From Furcasterigmium furcatum (lineage: Eukaryota > Ascomycota > Sordariomycetes > Glomerellales > Plectosphaerellaceae), in NCBI GenBank assembly GCA_001599815.1, contig BCIA01000003.1, forward strand, positions 1 to 64,000: a stretch of 64,000 bases of DNA. The letters are read 5' to 3'. Below, piece after piece: positions 53,939-64,000 of this stretch. The notes under the pieces were generated by a model. It was not told where the DNA came from. It did no database searches and worked only from the letters and a program-made list of their open reading frames with translations. The position numbers and the translations under genes are program-made. The stretch's first letter is position 1. Every line of letters begins with the position of its first letter.

Positions 53939-54255
53939 GAGCGTGGGAAGCATGTTCGGACGAGGCAGAAGAAGGTTGCTTGCACTGCCGAGCGCTGGGC
54001 TAGCAGCGTTCACGGGCCCTTTGATTCTCGACTGTCTGTCCCCCTGGCTACTCGGGTCGGCTCCTCAGGTTGTTGAGTAGACCGCAAACTGGTCCCAATT
54101 CGCTATGCTTGCTTCTATCCCTAGACTTATAGATATTCATACACAATCAACGCCGTATAATGCTGGTGGCGAGAAGCCGAATGCCGGACGCCTGACGTAG
54201 TCCAACTCCGTGAATGTTCGCTCCAAGACGACTCTTGCTCGACGGGAGCTATCCA
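53939..54255. other. Short convergent intergenic region
   Basis: The 52238 gene (plus) and SYS1 (minus) both end here. Nothing else seen. Confidence 0.4.
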
Positions 54256-54983
54256 TCATGCCGCCTTATTCACGTCGTCTGTTTTCATCCGCACCATTTC
54301 ATACTCGCCGGCGCCGTCCCTGCCGCGGCCTCTGCCCCTGCCGCGGGAGAAGCCCTCCTCTTCGTCTCCAGCGCCTTCGGCTGGACCTCCGTTCTGGCTC
54401 GGGCCCGCGCCGTCGTGGGCGTTTGTCGTGGTCCTGCCACCGCCGAAGAACATGGGCCGGAGCTCCCGGTACTGGGAGCCCCAGACACCGAGGCCGACGC
54501 ACATGGCGGACGAGGCGACCATGGTCATCCACCACATGGCGTGCCTCGGTAACTGGTGCGTGTAGAGCGTCGTGACCACGAGGTGCAGCCCGTGGATCGT
54601 GAGGGCGAAGTCGGGGACGAGTTTGGATCGGGAGATGAGGAGGATGATGGCTATTGACCTGTGTGCGCGCGCGCGTGTTAGTCTTTGATCTTCTCAGGAG
54701 ATAAGTTGTCTTCCGCGGGGGGTGTTACTCACATGCAGAACCCGCCGTTGAGGAGCCAGACGAACGCGAACAGCCACCCCTGCGTCGTGTCTCCCCTGAC
54801 GGCGTCCCAGCCGAAGACGAGCTGCGAGCTGAAGCTGGTACCGGCGACGAGGGATGTGAAGAGCATGAGGACCAGGGCCCCGAGGTAGTATAGCGCCTGT
54901 AATGCGGCGATCTGGCCTGCGATGCGCAACGGGGGAAGCTCCGCCATGGCGCCCGGGCGCGGCGGTCTTCTCCGCCTAGGCAT
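54256..54983 (-). CDS. SYS1: Golgi membrane protein Sys1
   Basis: Exons 54983-54733 and 54658-54256 join in phase across a 74-nt intron to 217 residues. The start MPRRRRPPRPGAMAELPPLR followed by four hydrophobic segments (LYYLGALVLMLFTSLVAGT; GWLFAFVWLLNGGFC; SIAIILLISRSKLVPDFALT; HAMWWMTMVASSAMCVGLGV) matches Sys1. It is an integral trans-Golgi protein that recruits the small GTPase Arl3/ARFRP1 and thereby Arl1 and GRIP golgins. The C-terminal tail carries an RG-rich run (RGRGRGRGRDG) after an acidic patch, an extension beyond the conserved core. Confidence 0.9.
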
Positions 54984-55970
54984 GTTTTTGGAATAGGGAC
55001 GAGTCGAAGGAGATGCTCGAAGGCGGACGAGCCGTCCGACAGCGTCGCGTGACTGTGGACAGAGTGTGTCGCAAACTCGTTGAGAGGTGGCTGGGGCAGA
55101 ACTGCGTAGAGGAGGAAGCTCGGCAAGGCGGATGGATGTATGCGTCGGGATTTGTCGAACCGGGAATTTGCTTAGATCTCGAGCTTGTCTGCTGTCTTCG
55201 GATCGATTTGCTGATATTGCTTTTGCGAATATTGTACAGATGTATGGCCTGAAGAGGATCGTGGGCGAAAGGTTGTTGGTGGTGGAACATGCGAAGAGGC
55301 CAGGGAATTGGATGTGTCCATGTCTTGGCGACGGGAGACAAGGGTCGTCAGGTGGAGGCCTTGGGACGGGGCTTGGACAGTATGAATAGTCGGACTACCA
55401 GTGGCACGATGGCTGAACCCTCAGGGAGAGTCCTTTAAGGTTTAACTTGTTGGGAGAATGTAAATATTTTGCAGTAGGTTCAAGGTGTGAAAAAGCCTTT
55501 TGGAGTCACGATGAGTCGACAGAAGCCACCAAATACAAACCCCCTATTCCTGATGTTGCTTCATCTCTGGCTCGACGGGATGACTTCCGACAACTTCAGG
55601 TGAAGAGGAACGGAGGCGAGAATACGGATTACATCGCAGATGCTGATAGATCCTCTCAGTCGAGGCGAATATGCCTCGAAAATGCTGCAAATAGAGATCC
55701 TCCACGGAAACTGAGTTTGGATTCTGCTCGATATCACACGAGTTGGGTTCTTTGAAGCTTCGGGGAGCAGGCAGCTCCGTTGGGCGACCCCGGATTCCCT
55801 CCCAAAACCGCTAGACCAAATGGAATGCGGACTGGATTCACCGCCCACGGATTCTGCCGCCTCCAACTCGTCCCCATTCCCAACTTTTGACTGACGAGCT
55901 CCCCACCATCTGCGCATCGCCGAGGACGTCCAGACAATCGCCCGACCTTCGCCCCTGCCAGCCGTCAACC
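54984..55970. other. Divergent intergenic region
   Basis: About 1 kb between SYS1 (leftward) and COA6 (rightward), holding both promoters. Short frames only. Confidence 0.45.
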
Positions 55971-56482
55971 ATGGGTTTCTTCTCCTCATCACCAGCATCG
56001 CCAGAAGCTAAGCGCGCCGACGAGGTCCGCTCCGGCGCCGTAGCCCCCGACCGCACCGAGCGCGCCAGGTGCTGGGAAGCCCGCGACGCCTACTTCGCCT
56101 GCCTCGACAAGGCCAATGTCATCGACCCCGTCAAGGAGGACAAGGCCGTGCGCAGCGCTTGCTCCCGCGAGAACACAAACTTTGACCAGAACTGCGCCAC
56201 ATCCTGGGTTCGTGCCCGCCCTCCCGCGACATCCGACTCTAAACGCCCCCGCCACCAGCCCGACTGACCGACGTACAGGTGAAATACTTCAAGCAGTGGC
56301 GCGTCGCCGACATCCAGAAGAAGGCCCGGATAGCCCAGCTCGAAGCCGAGGGCGCGGTCAAGATGGAAGCGTCGACGGCCTTTAGTGTTGGCAGCGGCGC
56401 CGCCGTCCCTGCTACGAGCGGCGTGCCCAAGGGGACGAGCAGAGAGGACATCCAGGAGATGCTGGCCAGGAGGAAGAACTAG
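55971..56482 (+). CDS. COA6: Cytochrome c oxidase assembly factor Coa6
   Basis: Exons 55971-56207 and 56279-56482 (intron 71 nt, GTTCGT donor, TACAG acceptor) give 146 residues. The twin-cysteine helical hairpin is complete: C34-x9-C44 and C64-x10-C75 (CWEARDAYFAC; CSRENTNFDQNC), followed across the splice by SWVKYFKQWRV. This CX9C-CX10C spacing is diagnostic for Coa6, an intermembrane-space protein that helps Sco proteins deliver copper to the CuA site of Cox2. The C-terminal tail of about 50 residues (for example REDIQEMLARRKN) goes beyond the conserved domain, as in other filamentous fungi. Confidence 0.93.
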
Positions 56483-57123
56483 GCCCGCGGACGAGGACCG
56501 CAGCGAGCAGGCTGCAGGATAATGTACGATCATTTGTATCATATACCATTAGCAAATTGCCACGAGCCACCGGAAGCAAACGAATGCTCCTATCAGGGCT
56601 TGGAACATGCCTCCGAGGCACCGGACGAGAAGGCTGCATGCATCACACCTGTTGTACATCATGTCACAAGCTGGGCTCCCGAAAACAATTGTTCAACTCA
56701 TCTATTGTAAAACCCCCCTCTCGAGATAGAAATAGAAATGCTCGGGACTAAGCCCAAGACGCCAGACAACCTTGCCTCCGTGTGCAGTGACTCGCAGCAC
56801 CTCGCGCGGAGTATTCCACTCCGCCATGCTATCTTGAGTATCCATCATTAACCTCTCGAAATAAAAAAAACAGTACGACTATGACTTAATGGGATCGCAT
56901 GCTCAATGCAATGGTGGTATCATCCATGTCGAAAAGCAACTCAGACAAAGGAAAGCGGACGCTGGGTGCGTCCATGGCCCCGAGTATCCTCCCGCAAGAA
57001 CCCCCCTCGATGCAGTCCTCCACTATCCACCTCAGTTACCTATGTCGATATCAGTTGCTCGTTCCCCGTTTCTCGCTGGAACGCTCTTCCCAGGCTGCTC
57101 CTCCTTCTCGACAGGCTCGTTTG
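56483..57123. other. Convergent 3' intergenic region
   Basis: COA6 (plus) and MSS4 (minus) both end here. AT-richer around 56840-56890. Frames over 56889-57506 mostly mirror the MSS4 3' exon. Confidence 0.45.
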
Positions 57124-60100
57124 CTAAGCGAAGCTGGGGCGGCCCCTGCTCTCATACCCGGCCTCCAGAGGCAGCGGGGGAAGATCCTTGTTCAGCGAGT
57201 CTTTGCTCAGCCTCGGCTGTATGTTGGCGGCGTCCTGTACCACAGGGCTGCCGTTGCCCTTGCCAGGACCTGCTGCCCCGTATCCGCTGTCCTGACTCTC
57301 AGGCTTCAGGTGCTTTGGGGGTGTTCGGGGTCCGAAGCTTTTTGTTGACGAATACCTGTCATCCTTGGCTGGCGTCCTGGGTCGGTAGTCTTGATCGCCA
57401 TCTCGGCTCTGGCCTCCGAGGGACCTGGCCTCTACAGCCTCTTCCACAACAGGCAAAACGGGCTGGGCCTGTCCTGATTCCCTCCGGTCGCCGGCCGGAA
57501 TCGTAGTCAAGACCTTATCCGGGACGCCATCCTCATTGGCCCCTTGTGCCTCGGTCTTTTGCGCTTCTCGCTCGGCTCTCTCTATCGTCTCTTGTGCTTG
57601 GGGCGACAGCTGCCCGGAAGGCATGGGGGCCGGCGGTGGGAGATGGGTGGGCATTGGCGGCGCCGTCGACGCATTCGTCGACCGTCGATGCGATGTCGAT
57701 GTTCTCCAACTGGCAACTCTCTCGGTTCCCCGCTGAGCCACTGCTGCTTCTGCTGCCTCTCGGTCTCTCAGCTGCTTTTCACGAGCGGCTTCTTCGGGAG
57801 ACATGGTGATTCCCTCCACAAAGTGAAAGAAGCGATCTCCGTACTCATCAGGAGGCAGAGCGGAGATCTGAGTGCGGTCGCTTGTCAAGCCCTTCCAGAA
57901 GTGCTCAATCTTTTTGATCATTCCGTACTGGTGTCACAGAGTCAGCAGCTGTCTTGCGTAGCAGGGTCAATAATTTACTTACATGAGTCAGACAGTCGAT
58001 CACTCCGAGGTAGTAGATCTCGTCTGCCGGGGAGTTGTTTTCGTGCGTCGCTCGCAGGCCCCCGTCGTCCTGGTTGAAGATGAAGCCGGCACGGTTGTGC
58101 GCTTGGTCGAGCTCGTCGGGCATCTTATTCGCCGTTTGTCCCATCGGCACTGGTCGCTCCTGGCGGATCATTTGCCTCAGCTCCTTTGCCTTGCGTGCGT
58201 TCTCCAGTTTTGATGGCGTCCTAAGCAACACCGAGGGAGGCTCAGAGTCGTCCTGGTTTCCATCACCGCCAGGGTTGAAGATTTGGAGAGTCTTGCCTCG
58301 CAAATTCTCCTCGTTTCCTCTCTGCAGGTCGTGGATGCCAACCAGAAGCGAGTAATCCATGATTTGCAGCTTCTTGAGAAGTACGACGTCCCGATTCAGC
58401 TGCTCGAGGAACAGTCTCTTTTTCTGAAGTCCCAACTCCAGCGAGCGTTGCCGTCTCAGCCAGTTGAGATCCTTCAGAGTTGCTCGTGGGTTCTTCTCCA
58501 GGTCTTCCTCTCTATAGTCGCGGCCTACGGTGGAGCCTTTGAGATCGAACGTGGTGTGTATGTCTCGGTGAGGAGGGAACAGGTTGTTCATGACGACGAA
58601 GTGGATCTTCTTGCCGTAGGGCATCTTGACGCGATGGAGGCCATAAAACTGCGACAATAACGTGTTCGGGTTGTCGGTGACGTGTTGGTAGTAATCCTTC
58701 AGGATCTTGCGGAGAAACTTGTGCTCGGAGTGGTGGATCGTCTTGATGATGTACTTGTAGTCCGTGGAGAAGTAGAAGAAGCTGCCGCTCTTTCCCGGCG
58801 AGCCCAGCTCTGAGAGTATATACTTTCCGGTGAGTGACATGAGGTAATCGGCGGGATCGAGGCGGAAGAGAGCACGAAGATGTCGGAAAACCCAAGGCGC
58901 ATAGTCCTTAAACTTGAAGTCGTACTTGGCCGAAGGGACCAACTCGTTTCCGGCACTCGAGGACCGTTAGCGTTGTGACAACAGGCAGCAGGGAAAACGA
59001 GTACTCACATGTCAAAGGTCGACTTCTGCTTAGCTTGGAAGTCCTCAGTGGTCAACGGCCTGTCGAGCTTGGCGTTGGTCCTCGAGACGGAGACGCGAAT
59101 GCCGGTCAGCATGTTGTATGCCGTTACCCAGTTGGCATGGTGCTCGTCGACCTTTGTCCCAACGAGAACCCTATCATCGTCCTCTTCCTCTCGCTTTTTC
59201 CGCTTGCTGGCCCTCTTCTGGCGATACGCTTCTGCCCACCTTAGCGCGTCTTCGTCGGGAACAATTTCGTCCCGGGGTCCTTCCGACTGCAGAGATCGTG
59301 TGTTTCTCCTAGCCAGGCTCAGCGATGCTCTACGGACTCCTGCGGTGGCTGTCGTGGGAGAAAATCGGCCGCTTGCAAACGCCGAGTCGGCGCCGTCCTT
59401 TGAGTTCCTCCCGATGGGCTGAACCTTGGGGACCTCAAGTGTATGCCGCTGTTTCAGCCCAGCGTTGGGTGGTACTTGGAGGGAGGAGAGGGTGGCTTGG
59501 CTCGCGCTCGTTGTTTGATACATTGGTGGCGAAGAGAGTCGATGGGGAGAGGTTCGGGCCCGCGGGTCGGAAGAGAGGGAGATTGTGCTGGTCGTGGCAG
59601 GACCTGATGTTGAAGGCAGTGCGCCTTGAGTGTGTTGGGATGGCCATGCCGTGTCGGAAGGGTATGGAGAGCCGTCTAATTGCTGTGATGCTGAATCTGT
59701 ATCGCGCCTGGTTGACTGTGCCAACTCGAGTGATGACCCGTGGCTGGGAGTGATGGCGGAGGCGGAGCCTACCGATGTCCTGATCGGGAGGGTGTCCGTC
59801 GGCCTCGAGGGCACGCCATTGACGGTCGTCGCAGAGCCATTCATGACCGGTGGCGGTGGTGCTAGTCTTTCCGGCATCTTGACATAGCCATTCTGGGGTG
59901 CTCGGGCTTTCAGCGTCCCAGCTCCAGTGGATTCGTTGCTGGCATCCAAGTCATCGTGTCCACCGCCATCGGCTGCCCTGCCGTTGGGCAGAGAGCTCAT
60001 GCTGGTAGGTCTCGTCCCATTCATCTGAGTGGGAGCAGAATCAGAGACATCCGAGGCCTGTACAGAGGATAAGGAGCTTTCGTCGAAGCTATCATGTGGA

Positions 60101-60267
60101 TTGCATGGATTGTGCTTTCCGAGGGCTAGCTGGTGCGTCTCCCCATTCGTAGTACTGGGGGCATGCGTCTTCTTCCCCAGAGACAATGTATTGTTTGGGT
60201 CGAGATCGAGGTAATCCGTGTTCGAGGTGTAAACGGGAGAGCTCTCATGAGTGAGGTATGTTGGCAT
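57124..60267 (-). CDS. MSS4: Phosphatidylinositol-4-phosphate 5-kinase Mss4
   Basis: Exons 60267-59009, 58955-57983 and 57927-57124 (introns 53 and 55 nt) give 1,011 residues. The first 350 residues are disordered and Ser/Thr/Pro-rich. A basic run (KRASKRKKREEEDDD) precedes the kinase core, which begins near residue 360 (TAYNMLTGIRVSVSRTNAKL) and continues across intron 1 (STFDIAGNELVPSAKYDF). Kinase landmarks are SPGKSGSFFYFSTDYKYIIK, with the ATP-binding lysine, TTFDLKGSTVGRDYR, KLQIMDYSLLVGIHD and, at intron 2, DCLTHYGMIKKIEHFWKGL. The enzyme makes PI(4,5)P2 at the plasma membrane, needed for actin organisation, endocytosis and growth. The C-terminal tail after residue 800 is disordered. 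Confidence 0.94.
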
Positions 60268-61805
60268 CGTCGAGTGAAGCGGCGTCGGCTCGGTCCACGC
60301 GGCTCGAACGGTTCAGGGCCAGCAGAGAGTGGCCGAGGGGTATGAGCGGCGGCAATGCAACGAGTCGAGGGTGTGTGCGGAGGACTCGAGGGTTTGCGTC
60401 GCCGCCTCCGAGGTGCCTGAGGTCTTCGGAGGTTGGGCGGCTGTGGGGAGAGAGGAGAGCGGTCGGTCGGTTGGTCGGTCGGTCGTGGTACAATGGAGGG
60501 TCGCGAAAAAAACAGGGACTGCAGAGAATCAGAACATGCCGGCTAGATGGTATCGTGAGTGGGTGAGGCGGGAGTCGAGATGGCTGGCGTCGAGGAGTCG
60601 TGATTGATTCGAGATGGGAGAACAAGGAAGATGCACAGATTGGGTGGTTGCTGGACAGGCGCTCAGTTCACGGGCAGCCAGCGAACCAGACCAGACCAGC
60701 CTCAGGGAGGGAAGGTGCAATGGGGATGAGCCTTGATACCAGATGGGGGTCCTTGACCAATGGAGAGCGGGCACGACGCGGCGTTGGTAAATCCGGGCAG
60801 CCGGGCCCCACCGTGCAAATTCGAAATGAGGTGAGGCGTGGGCGTGGGCCACTCGGTCGGAATCACTTCCAAGCCCCCGCCGAAATTGGTCTCCCCTTTG
60901 ACCATCCGCGGAAGCACAGGACAATGGAGACACCCGCCCGATCTCAGCTCCTGTGCTGGCCGGCTGCATTGAGCGTCGTCTTGCTGCTACCGTGTCTCCA
61001 GGAGCTTCTATAATTAAATGGACACTCACCATGACAGATCCATCGTGAGAAGAGCCGTCTCCAATACACAGCAGCACCTCTTTGCGTCACATGCAAGTTT
61101 TGGGTGGCCATTCTTCTCAAGAGTGATCTGGAGTCGTCACTCTACCCCTGAAGACCCCTATCCAAGGATCCATCCACCCAACTCTGACATCCGTAGCCAC
61201 CCATACTGTGCCCTGCACTGCCCTGTCCAAGATTCTTGTGGAGTCGCGAGCGGCACCCGGGCATCAAGTCCTCCCCGTACCCCGTGTTGCCTGTGGACCG
61301 CTTCACCCCCGATCCCTGTTGAGCCGCGAAGCATTCGAGATGCAAATCCTGCTGAGGAATTAGTATTATAAGTACATTGGACGTAAGCTAGGAGGCCAAA
61401 GCCTTGAGGCCTCCACTGGGATCCTCCACCTCACTCACCGCTATGCGCTGTTCTACTCGCACCTGGTCCACGTCCTGGCCCAAGATATCCGAGCTGCGTC
61501 ATCGGTCTCATCAAGGAGTGGATCATCATTCCGCTGATGCTCACTCGGGCAGGCAAAGCAACTTGAAGCAGGCAGGTTGGCAGGCAGGTTGGCAGGCAGG
61601 AAAGGTCTGGCAACCCATCCGTATTCATTGGACCTGGACGAGCCAGTCAGAGGACAACAGGGGACACATGCCCCAAGCATGTGCCCAACTGCCCTACATC
61701 GCTCCAGGCAAATACATGTATGTGGCTCTACTTCTTGCCCATCTCCGGTGCTCATATCGCTCCATTGGTTACTTATGATACAAAAATTTCCTTGGTACAC
61801 GGCTA
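60268..61805. other. Intergenic with short simple repeats
   Basis: Promoter region of MSS4 and 3' flank of CFT2. A GGTC-type repeat lies at 60461-60485 and a 12-base repeat (unit GGCAGGCAGGTT, nearly three copies) at 61568-61600. No gene is supported. Confidence 0.5.
61568..61600. repeat. 12-bp tandem repeat GGCAGGCAGGTT
   Basis: Nearly three consecutive units, in the gap 3' of CFT2. Short enough to arise by slippage; no coding meaning. Confidence 0.8.
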
Positions 61806-64000
61806 TCAGGCACCCGCGACAACCGCAAGCCCGTCGTAAATCATACGCTTCACTTCGTAGAACGTGCTGCGGCGCTGGATCATGGACGCCGGGTCACTTA
61901 CGCCGACGCTCTCGAGGTCGATCTGCCCCGTACTCGTCTTGCGGACCGCGACAGCTCCGTCAACCACGAGGGTTCCCTCGCCGCGGAACTCGGCAGTGTA
62001 ACCGGCCGACTGCATGGCACGTCGGAGATCTGTGAGTCGTAGATCTCCGACGTGGAGTGGCTGTGCCGTGGACCGCGTTGCCGAGACCATAGAGGCGGGG
62101 AGCGTGTCGAGGGTTGGTACGACATCAATGCCTTCGTCTTCAAAGTCAGCGCCGTTGCTGGCTGCCGGCTCCTCCTCGGCAGTCTTCAGTCTCTTGTTGG
62201 CACCATCCTCCTTGTCCAGCGCCATGGCCTCTCCAACCAGCTGTCCAGTGATGGTGACGATGCCCAGGCCGTGGACGTTCTGCCACTTGAGCTTCTTGAC
62301 AAGGTGATCGGCTAGCTTGACGACCCAGGCATTGGTTTCGACGCTGGCATCCACCCAGACACCGTTCTCTGGTGTCATCACGTCCACAGAGCTTGCGTCT
62401 GATGCTCCAATTTGCGCCGCCAGTAGCTGTTTGCAGTCGCTTGCCAAAGCTGCCGTCTCTTCCTGGCTTCCTCCAACCAGAATCAGTTTCCGTGGCTGGA
62501 TGAGCGGGATCAAGTTGTTCAGACTCCGCTTGTCGTGGATGCCGCTGAAGTCAACAAAGCCAATGCGCAGGTTGACGGCCACCGCCTCGGTGGAGGTGAC
62601 AAGCTTCGCGGGCCCTTGGACTTCCTCCTCCACAACGTCGTCTACATCGTCGAGTTCGTCGGTCACTGGTGCGTCTGGGGACTCGGTCATTTCTGGACCG
62701 TCTGCTGAGGCGCTGTTCTGCATATTTGGTCGCTTGTTGGGCCCCTTGCTGGTATCCTCCCATCTGCGCTTCTTGCCCAGCTGGTTGTCGTCGTCTCCGC
62801 GTGGGCCAGATGCATCCTGGTTCTCTTCTTCCTTCTCTTCGTCGCGAAGATAATCTTCGGGGCGGATAATGTCGCCGAACTGGTCGTCACGCTTGCGTCG
62901 CAAGGCTAGGGGGAATGACCTTTCACGCCCCTTTTTGCCCCGAACATCGAAATCGGAAGCACCACGTTTTTTAGTCAACACGTTGATGCCGAGGTCCTCG
63001 TCGCTCAGAACAACCTTCTTGCGAGTGGCCTGGCCCATCGTTGTGGATATGTTGAGAGCTTTGCCTTGCTGCTCCGTGTCGGATTCTCCCGAATCCGAAG
63101 ATGACTCTGATGAAGCATCGTCGCCTACATCAGCGGCTGACTCCAGTGCGGTTGCACCGCCCGTCTGCAATGTAGACTGCAGCTGGCGCCGTGTTGCCAA
63201 CCACTGCTGATAGATGGAAAGTTCCTCTCCTTCGAGCGCCTGCCGTTTGGCATCCAGGACCGTGAGCTCTCGGCCGCCGCCATACACCAACTCAATGCTG
63301 TCCCCGGTGGGGGACTGGTCGACTGAGACGCCATCCTTCCGCTCTTTCCACCACTCCCAGAGAGTACGTGCTGCCGATGGCTGATCTTGTCGTGATAAGG
63401 CTGGTTTGTCTGTCAAAATAACGAGATTCCTTGCGTCTTTCGCAAGTCCCTTGATGAGATCTTTGGAGAAACCCCATTGAAGACTGTCATCGCTTGCCAA
63501 AATGACCTTGCCATGGGAGACACCATTGTCTGCGTTCTGACTGAGAAGTTTTTCGATCTGTGCTCGTCGTTCTACGAGTCTCGTGTATCGGAAGTCGAAA
63601 GGTGCAGTATCCTTAGATTGCTTGCCGTCTGCTCCATTTGTTTTTCGTAGGCCATCGGCGGTGGCCTCAAATTCGCGGACGATGTTGTCATCCATCCATT
63701 CCAGCATGCTGCGGGCATACCGGAGGGTGCTGGACATATTGCGACCGGCCAGGTAGAGTTTGGCGTCCCTCAGCGCACCCTCGGGCTTGGTGGCATCAGT
63801 TCGAAACGCGTGTTCTAACAAATATGCCAGCTCCAGAACCCTGGCACTCGAATCGACAGGAATGAGTGCAGTTCCACCTCGGCTGACGCACAGGCTGATC
63901 ATGTCGATTAGCTGCTCATCACGTTTCAACCGCCCACCTGCTTGCGACACCTTGTCTGCGCCTCGACTGCTGCAGACCAGAGCGGTTGGTTTACGAAGTT
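61806..64000 (-). CDS. CFT2: Cleavage and polyadenylation factor subunit Cft2/CPSF2 (5' part cut by window edge)
   Basis: The minus-strand frame runs from the right edge to the stop at 61806, 731 codons, so the N-terminal metallo-beta-lactamase region lies outside. The visible part starts LRKPTALVCSSRGADK and GGRLKRDEQLIDMISL, then follows the beta-CASP region (RGGTALIPVDSSARVLELAY; GKVILASDDSLQWGFSKDL; NLVILTDKP), an acidic linker of about 150 residues with basic patches, and the C-terminal domain (KLILVGGSQEETAALASDC; EFRGEGTLVVDGAVAVRK). Cft2 is the catalytically inactive partner of Ysh1/CPSF73 in the mRNA 3'-end cleavage complex in the nucleus. The acidic linker (DELDDVDDVVEEEVQGP) is typical. 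Confidence 0.92.
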   Translation of the reverse strand, partial: LRKPTALVCSSRGADKVSQAGGRLKRDEQLIDMISLCVSRGGTALIPVDSSARVLELAYLLEHAFRTDATKPEGALRDAKLYLAGRNMSSTLRYARSMLEWMDDNIVREFEATADGLRKTNGADGKQSKDTAPFDFRYTRLVERRAQIEKLLSQNADNGVSHGKVILASDDSLQWGFSKDLIKGLAKDARNLVILTDKPALSRQDQPSAARTLWEWWKERKDGVSVDQSPTGDSIELVYGGGRELTVLDAKRQALEGEELSIYQQWLATRRQLQSTLQTGGATALESAADVGDDASSESSSDSGESDTEQQGKALNISTTMGQATRKKVVLSDEDLGINVLTKKRGASDFDVRGKKGRERSFPLALRRKRDDQFGDIIRPEDYLRDEEKEEENQDASGPRGDDDNQLGKKRRWEDTSKGPNKRPNMQNSASADGPEMTESPDAPVTDELDDVDDVVEEEVQGPAKLVTSTEAVAVNLRIGFVDFSGIHDKRSLNNLIPLIQPRKLILVGGSQEETAALASDCKQLLAAQIGASDASSVDVMTPENGVWVDASVETNAWVVKLADHLVKKLKWQNVHGLGIVTITGQLVGEAMALDKEDGANKRLKTAEEEPAASNGADFEDEGIDVVPTLDTLPASMVSATRSTAQPLHVGDLRLTDLRRAMQSAGYTAEFRGEGTLVVDGAVAVRKTSTGQIDLESVGVSDPASMIQRRSTFYEVKRMIYDGLAVVAGA

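Overview
The window is nuclear DNA of a filamentous ascomycete (Pezizomycotina, most likely a Sordariomycete). The signs are short introns of mostly 50-65 nt with GTRNGT donors and CTAAC-like branch sites, dense genes on both strands, GC-rich wobble positions, and typical fungal families: Zn2Cys6 regulators, a siderophore MFS carrier, NoxB, a sphingolipid delta-8 desaturase, and Mss4, Sys1, Coa6 and Cft2 orthologues. I rebuilt exon-intron structures by hand; most multi-exon models close in frame and join recognisable family sequence across each splice. Many open frames start at GTG or TTG, so starts were chosen from real ATG codons.

Left part (1-14.3 kb) looks accessory. It holds an AT-rich edge with a 17-bp tandem repeat, a siderophore-type MFS transporter, a small two-exon gene of unknown function, a fragmentary HExxH metallopeptidase lying against an amidase pseudogene on the other strand, a Zn2Cys6 regulator with an in-frame intron inside its zinc cluster, an AT-rich gap, a carotenoid-oxygenase-like protein with a signal peptide, and an eight-exon MFS permease of the Dal5/Tna1 type.

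Middle part (14.6-29.7 kb) is more conserved. It holds a cytochrome b5-fused delta-8 sphingolipid desaturase facing a Reb1/TTF-I-like Myb protein, a long disordered-protein locus whose reading frame is broken twice and whose last part carries a textbook PCNA-dependent degron motif, a mitochondrial AAA+ protein with a polyglutamine tract, and a Zn2Cys6 regulator with an AT-hook. A gene-poor stretch (29.65-34.6 kb) follows.

Right part (34.6-64 kb) holds a Cps1-like vacuolar carboxypeptidase, a full-length YOL075c-type ABCG transporter, a candidate small gene beside a (GA)n tract, noxB, a Ubc4/5 ubiquitin-conjugating enzyme, glutaryl-CoA dehydrogenase, a disordered protein of unknown function, SYS1, COA6, MSS4 and the C-terminal part of CFT2, which runs off the right edge. 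Most are independent housekeeping genes. I see no biosynthetic gene cluster, CRISPR array, rRNA or convincing tRNA.
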